DNA from: Chryseobacterium sp. MFBS3-17
GTDB taxonomy: Bacteria > Bacteroidota > Bacteroidia > Flavobacteriales > Weeksellaceae
DNA: 64,000 nucleotides
Direction: 5' to 3'
Assembly: GCF_020687745.1 (NCBI RefSeq)
Contig: NZ_JAJEWK010000012.1
Span: 248,001-312,000, forward strand
A program made the position numbers and the translations under genes. The notes beneath the pieces were generated by a model, which was not told the origin of the DNA, ran no database searches, and saw nothing but the letters and a program-made list of their open reading frames with translations. Below are positions 53,701-61,545 of the stretch, one piece after another. The stretch's first letter is position 1. Each line of letters opens with the position of its first letter.

Positions 53701-54006
53701 TCTGAAGCACAGAAGTTAGGTTTATCAGAATATGAGTATGCTTTTTATACAGCTGTTGCAAATAATGATAGTGCGCTTGAGTTAATTCAAAAAGATCGCT
53801 TACGTGAATTAGCAGTGGAATTAACCAACACAATAAAACAAAACGCAAGCATCGATTGGAACATCAAAGAGAGCGTTCGTGCGAAATTAAAAGTAGCTGT
53901 AAAACGATTATTACGCAAATATGGCTATCCACCAGATATGCAATTACTAGCAACAGAAACAGTATTGAAACAAGCAGAGATGTTAGCGAAGGAACTTTCT
54001 AATTAA
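50797..54006 (+). CDS. hsdR: Type I restriction endonuclease subunit HsdR
   Basis: HsdR translocates DNA with ATP and cuts it when bound to M2S on unmethylated targets. The 1069-residue protein has the N-terminal nuclease site D140...E154-L-K156 (RPDIILFVNGLPLVVIELK), Walker A G333-S-G-K-S in WHTQGSGKSLSM, the DEAH box D434-EAHR, GFTGTPIE as motif III, and MTGFDAPS-like motif (WLTGFDAPSMHT) plus QAIARVNR in the second helicase lobe. It ends in a long helical C-terminal domain that binds HsdM. All key motifs look intact, but activity requires HsdM, which is interrupted here. Confidence 0.95.
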   Translation: MTENEIEKLAIELLEHQGYTYINGVQLAPDAGDLERTSFEEVVLKQRLENAVRRINPNIPVDVQQDAVKQILRIASPDVLSNNETFHRLLTEGIPVTKRVDGQERGDRVFLIDFENPLNNEFLVVNQFTIVENGVNKRPDIILFVNGLPLVVIELKNATDDKTTIQSAFRQIETYKAMISSLFTFNAFSVISDGLEAKAGTISAGLSRFMAWKTTDGISEASKQISQLETLIKGMLQPTVLLDLVRHFVVFEKFRKEDTEGIVTVQTVKKLAAYHQYYAVNRAVESTKRASGFVSKQTLGNLLNESPESYGLPGVKNQPEGDRKGGVVWHTQGSGKSLSMVFYTGKIVLALDNPTVLVITDRNDLDDQLFDTFAASKQLLRQDPVQATDRKQLKDLLKVNSGGVIFTTIQKFQPEEGNVFETLSARENIIVIADEAHRTQYGFSAKTVDDKDENGNVIGKKIVYGFAKYMRDALPNATYLGFTGTPIESTDVNTPAVFGNYVDIYDIAQAVEDGATVRIFYESRLAKVKLTEEGKELVDELDDELDQEDLTATQKAKSKWTQLEALIGGKQRVQNIAADIVGHFTQRQEVFQGKAMIVSMSRRIAADLYNAIIAIKPEWHSDDLKKGKIKVIMTSASSDGPELAKFHTTKEQRRMLAERMKDPNDELELVIVRDMWLTGFDAPSMHTLYIDKPMKGHNLMQAIARVNRVYKDKPGGLIVDYLGIASDLKKALAFYSDAGGKGDPAVAQEQAVAIMLEKIEVISAMYHGFPYEDYFDADTSKKLSMILAAEDHILGLEDGKKRYIDEVTALSKAFAIAIPHDQAMDAKDEISFFQAVKARLAKFDSTGSGKTDEEIETTIRQVIDQALVSDQVIDVFDAAGIKKPDISILSDEFLMELKDMQHKNVALEVLKKLLKDEIKSRAKTNLVQSKKLLEMLEQSINRYHNKILTAAEVIDELIHLSKDIVQLDSEAQKLGLSEYEYAFYTAVANNDSALELIQKDRLRELAVELTNTIKQNASIDWNIKESVRAKLKVAVKRLLRKYGYPPDMQLLATETVLKQAEMLAKELSN

Positions 54007-54132
54007 AAATTCAAAAAATACGAATAAAAGCATAGCAGATATTTCAATTGTATTGAGAAACAACAAAATTAGTAAGTACAGGTTTTTCAGAATCTATTTC
54101 GAACGAGACAAAAACTTTAAAGTGAGATAACC

Positions 54133-54972
54133 ATGCCCATCATCACCCAAAAAAATATCCTGATTCAGAATCCCGATACCCGGGATTTTCTGGCTGATGC
54201 CTGTTTTCCTGAAAGTGAAAAACCATTGCCACTCATTGTCTTCGCCCATGGCTTCAAGGGTTATAAAGACTGGGGCGCGTGGAATCTGATGGCAGAGCGT
54301 TTTGCCGAAGCAGGATTTTTCTTCGTGAAGTTTAATTTCTCGTACAATGGAACCACAATTGACAGACCTGCTGAATTTGCCGATACCGAAGCATTCGGAC
54401 TGAATAATTTTACCAAAGAAATGTCCGATTTTAAAAGAGTTTTAAGCCATTTTTTAAAGAGAAAAGAAGTGGATTCCGAACGCGTTTCCATCATCGGTCA
54501 CAGCCGGGGCGGGGGCATTGCTGTGGTCCAAGCCTTCGAAGATGAACGCGTGAAAAATGTGATCACTTATGCTGGAGTCAGTAATTTTGGTTACCGTTTT
54601 CCTACCGGGCATAAACTGGAACGCTGGAAGGAAGAAGGGGTGATGTTTTCTGAAAATACCAGAACCAAACAGCAATTGCCGCTTTATTTTCAGTATTACG
54701 AAGACTATAAAGCCAATGAAAACCGCTTTAATATTCAGTATGCTGCACAGCATTTAAAGAAACCGTATTTAGTGGTTCAGGGTACAGCAGATGAAGCGGT
54801 GGCCGAAAAGGAAGGTTTGCTGCTGCATGAATGGTGCAAATCTTCTGAACTGTTCCTGCTACCGGATGTAAATCATGTCTTTGGAGGCCGTGAACCCTGG
54901 ACAGCAGATGCAATGCCGCAAGACCTGAGCCGGATAGTGGAAAAAACAATAGATTTTCTTAAAAATAAATAA
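54133..54972 (+). CDS. Alpha/beta hydrolase
   Basis: A 279-residue cytoplasmic serine hydrolase. The oxyanion-hole segment is VFAHGFKGYKDWGAWN, the nucleophile is in IGHSRGGGIAV, and the likely acid/base residues are in GTADEAVAEKE and DVNHVFGG. Members of this group are described as dienelactone-hydrolase-like or acyl-esterase proteins, without a known substrate here. It follows the restriction island by about 125 bases and has no clear promoter of its own in that gap, so its original upstream region may have been displaced. Confidence 0.85.
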   Translation: MPIITQKNILIQNPDTRDFLADACFPESEKPLPLIVFAHGFKGYKDWGAWNLMAERFAEAGFFFVKFNFSYNGTTIDRPAEFADTEAFGLNNFTKEMSDFKRVLSHFLKRKEVDSERVSIIGHSRGGGIAVVQAFEDERVKNVITYAGVSNFGYRFPTGHKLERWKEEGVMFSENTRTKQQLPLYFQYYEDYKANENRFNIQYAAQHLKKPYLVVQGTADEAVAEKEGLLLHEWCKSSELFLLPDVNHVFGGREPWTADAMPQDLSRIVEKTIDFLKNK

Positions 54973-54993
54973 AAATCCGGCACGGGAAAAGCG

Positions 54994-55001
54994 TATTTTT
55001 G
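54994..55001 (+). promoter_or_regulatory. -7 element of the terC-like gene
   Basis: TATTTTTG, 20 bases before the ATG at 55022. Confidence 0.5.
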
Positions 55002-55021
55002 TTTCCTAATAAAACAAACCT

Positions 55022-55864
55022 ATGGAATTTTTCTCCCTGCTTGAATTCCCGAATTTTGCCGATCCGCAAATCTGGATCAGTCTCCTTACCCTCACCTTCC
55101 TGGAAATTGTGCTGGGGGTAGATAACATCATCTTTATTTCCATTATTTCGGATCGTTTGCCGAAGGAAAAACAACGTTTTGCCCGAAATCTCGGTCTCGG
55201 ATTTGCCATGCTGTTCCGGGTTATTCTGCTCCTGATGATCAACTGGATTATCGGTCTCAAAGAACCGGTCATAACACTGGACTGGTTTCATGAACCGGGC
55301 TCGGATCTTCCTCTGGCACTGAGCTGGAAGGACATTATTCTGCTCTCCGGAGGTATTTTTCTGATTGGTAAAAGCACCTTTGAAATTCACAGTAAAATGC
55401 AGAGTATTGAGCATGATCCTAAACCAAAATCTGCCGCCTCCGGACTTTTGATTATGGTCATCATCCAGATCATCCTTATTGATATGGTGTTCTCACTAGA
55501 CTCCATTCTTACCGCCATCGGACTGGTAGACAATGTACTGCTGATGATTATTGCCGTAGTAATTTCCATTGCGATAATGATGGCATTTGCCGGACCTATT
55601 TCTGCGGTCATCAACAAATATCCGTCATTGCAGATGCTTGCGCTGGCGTTTCTGGTCGTAATCGGAGTGATGCTGGTGGCAGAAGGCATCCATCAACATG
55701 TGAGCAAAAACATCATCTACTCCTGTCTTGCATTCAGTCTGGCAGTAGAGTTGCTCAACATCCGGCTGCGCAAAAATCAGGAAAAGAAATACCTGAAACT
55801 GAACCCGGATCTGAATAAGGATTTAAGCATAAAACAAGAGGGTGAAGAGCAGAATCCTTCTTAG
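55022..55864 (+). CDS. TerC-family integral membrane protein
   Basis: A 280-residue inner-membrane protein with about seven hydrophobic helices. The TerC-family signatures are EIVLGVDNIIFISIIS near residue 30 and DMVFSLDSILTAIGL near residue 155, each with an acidic residue and an aspartate in the membrane that are thought to bind a metal. TerC relatives include tellurium resistance and manganese export (Alx/MeeF, YceF) proteins, and manganese export during secretion is the best-supported role. It ends in a bidirectional terminator shared with the flavin reductase gene. Confidence 0.9.
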   Translation: MEFFSLLEFPNFADPQIWISLLTLTFLEIVLGVDNIIFISIISDRLPKEKQRFARNLGLGFAMLFRVILLLMINWIIGLKEPVITLDWFHEPGSDLPLALSWKDIILLSGGIFLIGKSTFEIHSKMQSIEHDPKPKSAASGLLIMVIIQIILIDMVFSLDSILTAIGLVDNVLLMIIAVVISIAIMMAFAGPISAVINKYPSLQMLALAFLVVIGVMLVAEGIHQHVSKNIIYSCLAFSLAVELLNIRLRKNQEKKYLKLNPDLNKDLSIKQEGEEQNPS

Positions 55865-55887
55865 ATGCTTTGCTGTCAATTTTTAAT

Positions 55888-55918
55888 AAAAAAAGAGTGA
55901 TTTTTTTCACTCTTTTTT
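55888..55918. terminator. Bidirectional terminator
   Basis: AAAAAAAGAGTGA at 55888-55900 pairs with TCACTCTTTTTT at 55907-55918, with T tracts for both converging genes. Confidence 0.85.
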
Positions 55919-55921
55919 GCT

Positions 55922-56743
55922 TTATTTGATTAAAACCTGCCATGCTTCGGAAATTTTACTTTCCAAAAGCAGCAGCTGCGCCTCCCTATGCTTTTCTTCA
56001 CTGTCATGATAGGGTCCAGACAAAAGCTCTTCCACATTGGCCAGCATGCCCAGATCATTGCCTGTAAACACTGGGGAATATTTAATCTCCTCCGGCAGTA
56101 GGTCAAAACCGATGCCTTTGGTTACCAATGGTTTGGGTACTTCAAAAAGGCTGTCTCTGTTACTGCGGGAATACCAGTTCACTCCCAGTCTTGCTACCAT
56201 GTCCAGTTTTTCTTGATCCAGATCCCCGTCCTCATTCAGATATTCTTCGCGGATATGGATTTTCTGAACTTCACAGATGATGAGGTTGCCGGCTCCTCCC
56301 TGGTCTCCCAATGGTTTCACTTCCAGAACTTTACATTCAAAATTGACCGGGCATTCTTCTATCAATTTGGGTTGTACCAGGTCGGCATCCTTCATGCTAA
56401 GACCTGCCTTCACGAACTCATTTACCCCTTCGTCATATTCTGTAGAGGAGAGTGAAATCTGCTGTACAATAGGGAAGTTCACCGTTCCGATGACCACTTC
56501 CGGCACTTTCAGAATATTCTCCAAGGTATGCTTGGTGGTATTGTCCCGCACTCTTCGGGATGGTGAAAATACCAGTATGGGCGGCACCGTACTGAACATA
56601 TTGAAAAAACTGAATGGTGAGAGATTACACCGTCCGTTTTCGTCTACTGTTGATGCCAGTGCAATAGGTCGTGGCGATATGGCGGTCTGCATGACTCTCT
56701 GCAGTTTGGCAGGGGTTACTTCATTTGGAATTATTGTCTTCAT
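55922..56743 (-). CDS. Flavin reductase family protein
   Basis: A 273-residue cytoplasmic FMN-binding split-barrel protein. The N-terminal core has ISPRPIALASTVDENGRCNLSPFSFFN and VLVFSPSRR, the flavin-binding loops, followed by a longer C-terminal part than the classic 170-residue flavin reductases. The start is ATG 56743, since the upstream ATG at 56785 adds 14 residues that look like intergenic sequence. It closes the minus-strand tyrosine-degradation block, following fahA after 167 bases. Its place there suggests it serves an aromatic-acid oxygenase, but this is inference. Confidence 0.85.
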   Translation of the reverse strand: MKTIIPNEVTPAKLQRVMQTAISPRPIALASTVDENGRCNLSPFSFFNMFSTVPPILVFSPSRRVRDNTTKHTLENILKVPEVVIGTVNFPIVQQISLSSTEYDEGVNEFVKAGLSMKDADLVQPKLIEECPVNFECKVLEVKPLGDQGGAGNLIICEVQKIHIREEYLNEDGDLDQEKLDMVARLGVNWYSRSNRDSLFEVPKPLVTKGIGFDLLPEEIKYSPVFTGNDLGMLANVEELLSGPYHDSEEKHREAQLLLLESKISEAWQVLIK

Positions 56744-56910
56744 AGGTATAAGTCCGGAAGCATTTGAAAAGCTCATTCTAAACACCTCACATCACAGTTT
56801 ATAAAAAGAAATAAATCTTTCATAGCAACTGTACATTACGGTTGTCAGGACATAAATTCTGCTTTATTGAGCATCAAATGCTTCCGGTTTAATCATTAAT
56901 GGTGGTATGG

Positions 56911-58164
56911 TTAAAAATCCTTTGCCGGAAGAATGGTACCGGTAACCTCGCCAAAACCTACCCGTATGCCGTCTTTTGCGGCCCAGGCTTTCATGGTTAC
57001 GGTATCATGGTCTTCAATAAATTTACGCTCACTGCCATCTGCCAGTTTCAGCGGATTTTGACCTCGCCAAGTGAGTTCCAGCATGGATCCGTAGGATTGT
57101 GCTTCGTCTCCGGAGATGGTTCCGCTGGCATACATATCGCCTACCTCTACATTACAGCCGTTTACGGTGTGATGCGCAAGTTGTTGGGCCATATTCCAGT
57201 ACATATATTTATAATTGCTTGCGGCAATAAGGGTATCTGTTCCGTTTTGGGGCTTCAGATACACTTCCAGCTTGATGTCTATATTTTTTTCACCACTGAA
57301 TTTCAGATACTCCAATACTTCTGGTTCTTGCTGTGGCGAAGCGGTTCGGAATGGTTCCAGCGCTTCCAGGGTTACCACCCAGGGAGACACAGAACTGCCG
57401 AAATTCTTGCCCAGAAATGGTCCCAGCGGTACATATTCCCAGGACTGAATATCCCGGGCAGACCAGTCGTTGAATATCACCATCCCAAAAATGGCATCTT
57501 CTGCCTCTGCGGTAGATATTCTATCGCCCATCTCTGTATTTTTATTGACAATAAAGGCCATTTCTAGTTCGAAATCCAGTTGTCTGGAAGGTCCGAATAC
57601 CGGCATATCTGCACCAGCCGGTTTGGTTTGGCCCATAGGTCTGTGGATTTCTGTTCCGGAAATTACAATAGAGGAGGCGCGACCATGGTAGCCTACCGGC
57701 AGGTGTTTCCAGTTCGGAAGCAGGGCATTGTCTGGATCTCGGAACATCTTGCCCACGTTTGTGGCGTGCTCTATGCTGCTGTAAAAGTCGGTATAATTGG
57801 CCACGTGAACCGGCATCATCATTTTTACCTGATCCAGATTAAAAAAGCATTCCTCAATGGTTTTTTCATCACTGGCGAGTTTTGAGTTTTCGTCCAGCAA
57901 TTCCTGGATTCTCAGTCTCACCGCAGAAGTCACGGGTTTGCCGAGTTCAATGAATTCATTAAGGGTATAGGCTTCAAAAACATTGTCATTAAGGCCTTCC
58001 AGTTCATCAAAATAGCCGTAATCGTAAAGCGTGGCCAGGTCTATTACCATATCTCCTATGCGGGTACAGCAGGCAATGTATTCTTTATTGAAAACCGCTA
58101 CTCCAAAAGGAATATTATGAATGGAAAAATCGGAATTTTCTGAGTAATTGACAAAAGATTTCAT
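56911..58164 (-). CDS. fahA: Fumarylacetoacetase
   Basis: The last enzyme of tyrosine degradation, splitting fumarylacetoacetate to fumarate and acetoacetate. The 417-residue length and layout match the family: an N-terminal SH3-like domain (GVAVF, ATLYDYGYFD), then the catalytic domain with YTDFYSSIEHATNVG, the metal-binding PVGYHGRASSIV, QLDFELEMAFIV and GIVIFNDWSARDIQ-type (FGMVIFNDWSARDI) motif, and DMYASGTISG near the C-terminus. It shares the block with hppD and hmgA. Confidence 0.96.
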   Translation of the reverse strand: MKSFVNYSENSDFSIHNIPFGVAVFNKEYIACCTRIGDMVIDLATLYDYGYFDELEGLNDNVFEAYTLNEFIELGKPVTSAVRLRIQELLDENSKLASDEKTIEECFFNLDQVKMMMPVHVANYTDFYSSIEHATNVGKMFRDPDNALLPNWKHLPVGYHGRASSIVISGTEIHRPMGQTKPAGADMPVFGPSRQLDFELEMAFIVNKNTEMGDRISTAEAEDAIFGMVIFNDWSARDIQSWEYVPLGPFLGKNFGSSVSPWVVTLEALEPFRTASPQQEPEVLEYLKFSGEKNIDIKLEVYLKPQNGTDTLIAASNYKYMYWNMAQQLAHHTVNGCNVEVGDMYASGTISGDEAQSYGSMLELTWRGQNPLKLADGSERKFIEDHDTVTMKAWAAKDGIRVGFGEVTGTILPAKDF

Positions 58165-58238
58165 ATAATGTTGTTTATGGGAAAGACCCGTGACTGTTCT
58201 ATGTTAAACTGTACCGGCGCCTCTCCGAAATTACTGAT

Positions 58239-58700
58239 TTATTTTCTGTTTAGAGCACTTTCTTCTATCCATCGGTCTTTGGTATTCAGATCAATGAGAT
58301 ACAGGATTTTCTGCTGTTGTGTTAATAAAAGGGTTTTTGTGACGGGCACCGGAATTTTTTTGCCTTCCAGCTGGTCAAAACGTACCGAGATGACATTGCG
58401 GTTAGAACGTACTGCGTCTCCGGAAAATACATTGGAATTGGTGGTTCCGGTGGCTTTGTCATCAAACACCTCCGCAAAAGTGGCATTTTTACCTTTCAGG
58501 ATGATGAAATTACGCTCGGTATGATCTTCAAAATCTTTAATGAGGACAAATTTCACATCGTCCAGATGGATGTTTTTCAGGTTCTGATTAAGGCCTCTTC
58601 TTTCTTCCAGCCGATCTAGTATGGCGTTTATGGTACCATACTGCGCATGAACCAGTGCACTTGTTAGCAAGAAAAAAAACAAGAAAAGAAACTTTTTCAT
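58239..58700 (-). CDS. Small secreted protein in the tyrosine block
   Basis: A 153-residue protein with an N-terminal signal peptide (MKKFLFLFFFLLTSALVHAQ) and a compact domain of mixed beta structure: FVLIKDFEDHTERNFIIL, then GKNATFAEVFDDKATG and QQKILYLIDLNTKDRW. I do not recognise a family. Its presence between fahA and hppD on the same strand may be accidental; tandem terminators separate it from hppD upstream. The periplasmic location does not fit a direct step in the cytoplasmic pathway. Confidence 0.75.
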   Translation of the reverse strand: MKKFLFLFFFLLTSALVHAQYGTINAILDRLEERRGLNQNLKNIHLDDVKFVLIKDFEDHTERNFIILKGKNATFAEVFDDKATGTTNSNVFSGDAVRSNRNVISVRFDQLEGKKIPVPVTKTLLLTQQQKILYLIDLNTKDRWIEESALNRK

Positions 58701-58724
58701 CAGAAATAATTCAGTGTTGATTAA

Positions 58725-58754
58725 TAAAAAAAGAGAACCGCACCTGAATGCGGT
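58725..58754 (-). terminator. Terminator upstream of the secreted-protein gene
   Basis: On the minus strand ACCGCA pairs with TGCGGT, followed by a T run. It is the second of two terminators after hppD. Confidence 0.65.
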
Positions 58755-58766
58755 GGGAATGTTGTA

Positions 58767-58800
58767 TAAAAAACCGGGCAGACCATTTGATCTGCACGGC
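58767..58800 (-). terminator. First terminator after hppD
   Basis: On the minus strand GCAGA pairs with TCTGC, then CCGGTTTTTT follows, just after the stop at 58815. Confidence 0.6.
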
Positions 58801-58814
58801 TTTTCTATAGCAGA

Positions 58815-59945
58815 TTACAGATTTCCTCTGCGTGCCTGCTCTTTTTCCAATGCTTCAAATAATGCTTTGAAGTTGCCAGCTCCGAAGCTCTGAGCTCCAT
58901 GTCTTTCAATAATTTCAAAAAACAGTGTCGGACGGTCTTCTACCGGCTTGGTAAAGATCTGAAGGAGATATCCCTCTTCATCATGATCTACCAGAATTCC
59001 CAGTTCTTCCAGTTTTTTGATGTCCTCATCTATATGTCCTACGCGTTCTGGAACCATGTCGTAATAGGCTTCCGGTGGTGCAGAAAGAAATTCAACACCT
59101 CTGGATTTCAGTTCTGTTACGGTTTTGATGATGTCTTTAGTAGCCACAGCAATGTGCTGCACCCCTTCATCTTCGTAAAAGTCTAGGTATTCTTCTACCT
59201 GAGATTTTTTCTTACCTTCTGCCGGTTCATTGATTGGGAATTTGGCATACCCGTTTCCGTTACTCATTACCTTGGACATCAGTGCAGAATATTCTGTATT
59301 GATTTGCTTATCGTCAAAGCTCAGAATATTTACAAATCCCATCACATCTTCGTACCATTTTACTACCGGCAGCATACGATCCCAGCCTACGTTTCCTACA
59401 CAGTGATCCACATACAGCAGACCACAGTCTGATGGATTGTAGTCACTTTCCCATTTTTCGTATCCGGGCATGAATGGACCATTGTAATTTTTTCTTTCTA
59501 TAAACATGTGTATGGTTTCGCCGTAGGTGTAGATTCCGGACATTCTCACTTCACCCTGTTCATCTGTTAATGTTTGTGGCTCCAGATAAGGTTTTGCGCC
59601 GCGCTTGGTGGTTTCCTCAAAAGCTGAATAAGCATCTTCTACCCAAAGTGCCAGCACCTTTACCCCATCTCCATGTTTTTTTTGATGCTCGCAGATGGGC
59701 GAGTCAGATTTCAACCCAGAAGTCAGTACCAGACGGATCTTCCCCTGCTGAAGTACATAAGAGGCACGATCTCTGACACCAGTTTCCGGACCTGCATATG
59801 CAATGGACTGAAAACCAAAAGCGGTTTTATAGAAATGAGCCGCCTGCTTGGCATTTCCTACATAAAATTCAATATAGTCTGTTCCGTTAATCGGAAGAAA
59901 ATTCTCTGCCTGAGCAATTTTCTCTGCAAAAGTGAGTGTTGACAT
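58815..59945 (-). CDS. hppD: 4-hydroxyphenylpyruvate dioxygenase
   Basis: A non-heme iron dioxygenase converting 4-hydroxyphenylpyruvate to homogentisate, the entry step of tyrosine breakdown. The 376-residue protein has two vicinal-oxygen-chelate domains. The N-terminal domain includes YVGNAKQAAHFYKTAFGF. The C-terminal one carries the iron ligands in YVDHCVGN, the histidine in GVQHIAVAT, and the glutamate in FFEIIERHG, with SFGAGNFKALFEALE at the end. It follows hmgA and the CoA-transferase gene on the same strand, but a terminator precedes it, so it is a separate unit. Confidence 0.97.
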   Translation of the reverse strand: MSTLTFAEKIAQAENFLPINGTDYIEFYVGNAKQAAHFYKTAFGFQSIAYAGPETGVRDRASYVLQQGKIRLVLTSGLKSDSPICEHQKKHGDGVKVLALWVEDAYSAFEETTKRGAKPYLEPQTLTDEQGEVRMSGIYTYGETIHMFIERKNYNGPFMPGYEKWESDYNPSDCGLLYVDHCVGNVGWDRMLPVVKWYEDVMGFVNILSFDDKQINTEYSALMSKVMSNGNGYAKFPINEPAEGKKKSQVEEYLDFYEDEGVQHIAVATKDIIKTVTELKSRGVEFLSAPPEAYYDMVPERVGHIDEDIKKLEELGILVDHDEEGYLLQIFTKPVEDRPTLFFEIIERHGAQSFGAGNFKALFEALEKEQARRGNL

Positions 59946-60041
59946 TCTGTTATACTTTATATTAAAATTAATCTGGCTAATTTACAAAATTTAACCAAAA
60001 ACGAAAAGAGGCGGCCCGTTTCGATCTTGATGTCCAAAAAA

Positions 60042-60064
60042 ATTCCCAGGGATTTGCCGGGAAT
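60042..60064 (-). terminator. Terminator after the CoA-transferase gene
   Basis: On the minus strand ATTCCC pairs with GGGAAT, followed by TTTTTT, about 15 bases after the stop at 60079. Confidence 0.7.
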
Positions 60065-60078
60065 CACTGTTTTTATGT

Positions 60079-61356
60079 TTATAGTGTTTTGAACCTGTCA
60101 AAAGTGGCTTTTTCTAGCATTTCACGGTCATCAGGATGCGAGATGTCAATCAGCGCTTTGGCCCTCTGTCTCAGGTTTTTGCCGTAGAGGTAGGCCACTC
60201 CGAATTCAGTGACCACATAATGAATGTGTCCGCGGGTAGTCACTACTCCGGCTCCCGGTTTCAGAAATGGTACAATTCTAGGGACTCCTTTTTTGGTACG
60301 GCTGGAGATGGCAATGATGGGTTTTCCGCCCTCAGACAACGCTGCCCCTCTCATAAAGTCCATCTGACCGCCAATGCCGCTGAACTGAAAAGTCCCGATG
60401 GAATCTGCACAGACCTGTCCCGTAAGGTCAATCTCGATGGCAGAGTTGATGGCCACCATCTTTTTGTTTTTCATAATGTTAATGGGATAATTCACATGTT
60501 CCACATCCATGAAAGCGAAAGAGGGATTATCATCTATATAATCATAGAGTTTTTTGGTGCCGAACGCAAAACTGGTAATGGAACGGTTAAGGTGAGTACC
60601 TTTATATTTATTATTCACAATATCCTTGTCCACCAGATCTACAATACCGTCACTGATCATTTCTGTATGGATGCCCAGGTCTTTATGATTATGCAGGCAT
60701 TTCAGAACGGCATCCGGAATCGTTCCGATGCCCATTTGCAGCGTAGAACGGTCATCAATGAGTTCGGCAACGTGTTTCCCGATAAGCAGTTCTTCGGGTC
60801 CCACTTTGGCTCCGTAATCCACGGTCAGCAGTTCTTCGTCATGAAAAACAAATTTGTCTATTTTAGTATAGTGAATCATGCCATCGCCGTGGGTTCTGGG
60901 CATTTGCGGATTCACCTGAGCGATGATTACTTTGGCTGTATCTACCGCACTTCTTGCCACATCTACAGAAGTTCCCAGCGTACAGTATCCATGCGCATCC
61001 GGCGGTGAAACGGTAATCATGGCTACATCCAGCGGAAGGATTTTGTTCTTGAAAAGCAGCGGAATTTCACTCAGGAAAACTGGCACGAAATCTCCCCGTT
61101 CAGAATTTACAGTTTCGCGAACCGGCGTAGAAACAAAGAGCGAGTTCACAAAGAAACTGTCTTTATATTGCGGTTTGGCAATTTCCACATTTCCCTGTTG
61201 GGTGATGGAAACAAATTCCACGTCCTTTAGACGGTCTGCCTGCCGGGCCAGTTCATTAATCAGAAGATTGGGTGTACATGCACTTCCGTGTGAGAAAATC
61301 CTGTCGCCGCTGCTGATGAGTGAAACCGCTTCTTCGGCACTTACATACTGAATCAT
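60079..61356 (-). CDS. Acetyl-CoA hydrolase/transferase family protein
   Basis: A 425-residue class I CoA-transferase-fold enzyme. It has GDRIFSHGSACTPN near the start, a mobile loop with HYTKIDKFVFHDEE, and the family glutamate region FGTKKLYDYIDD before FSGIGGQMDFMRGA and EFGVAYLYGKNL. Relatives are succinyl-CoA:acetate CoA-transferases and 4-hydroxybutyrate CoA-transferases, so it may activate or release acetate or acetoacetate-derived acids. The start MIQYVSAEEAV at 61356 matches family N-termini; earlier in-frame starts add a lysine-rich tail. It lies between hmgA and hppD. Confidence 0.9.
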   Translation of the reverse strand: MIQYVSAEEAVSLISSGDRIFSHGSACTPNLLINELARQADRLKDVEFVSITQQGNVEIAKPQYKDSFFVNSLFVSTPVRETVNSERGDFVPVFLSEIPLLFKNKILPLDVAMITVSPPDAHGYCTLGTSVDVARSAVDTAKVIIAQVNPQMPRTHGDGMIHYTKIDKFVFHDEELLTVDYGAKVGPEELLIGKHVAELIDDRSTLQMGIGTIPDAVLKCLHNHKDLGIHTEMISDGIVDLVDKDIVNNKYKGTHLNRSITSFAFGTKKLYDYIDDNPSFAFMDVEHVNYPINIMKNKKMVAINSAIEIDLTGQVCADSIGTFQFSGIGGQMDFMRGAALSEGGKPIIAISSRTKKGVPRIVPFLKPGAGVVTTRGHIHYVVTEFGVAYLYGKNLRQRAKALIDISHPDDREMLEKATFDRFKTL

Positions 61357-61493
61357 TATATCTGTTTTTTTGTTATTTTCTGATTTAAGCTTCTCAAAAT
61401 TACTCATTTTACCGCGGATTTTCAAGATGAATTATATCATTTACTGGCCTTAATTGCACAGCAGTTGAGTATTCAGCAAAGCTATTCAAAAAA

Positions 61494-61524
61494 ATCTCTC
61501 TTTCCATAGTCCGGAAAGAGAGAT
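61494..61524 (-). terminator. hmgA terminator
   Basis: ATCTCTCTTTCC and GGAAAGAGAGAT make a perfect 12-bp stem, with a T run on the minus strand. Confidence 0.85.
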
Positions 61525-61545
61525 GATGATATTGCGAACGAAAAA

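Noticed and set aside
60136-61008. A 290-codon plus-strand frame across the CoA-transferase gene
   Set aside because: Antisense to a clear enzyme gene; composition is rich in cysteine, histidine and phenylalanine, typical of a shadow frame.
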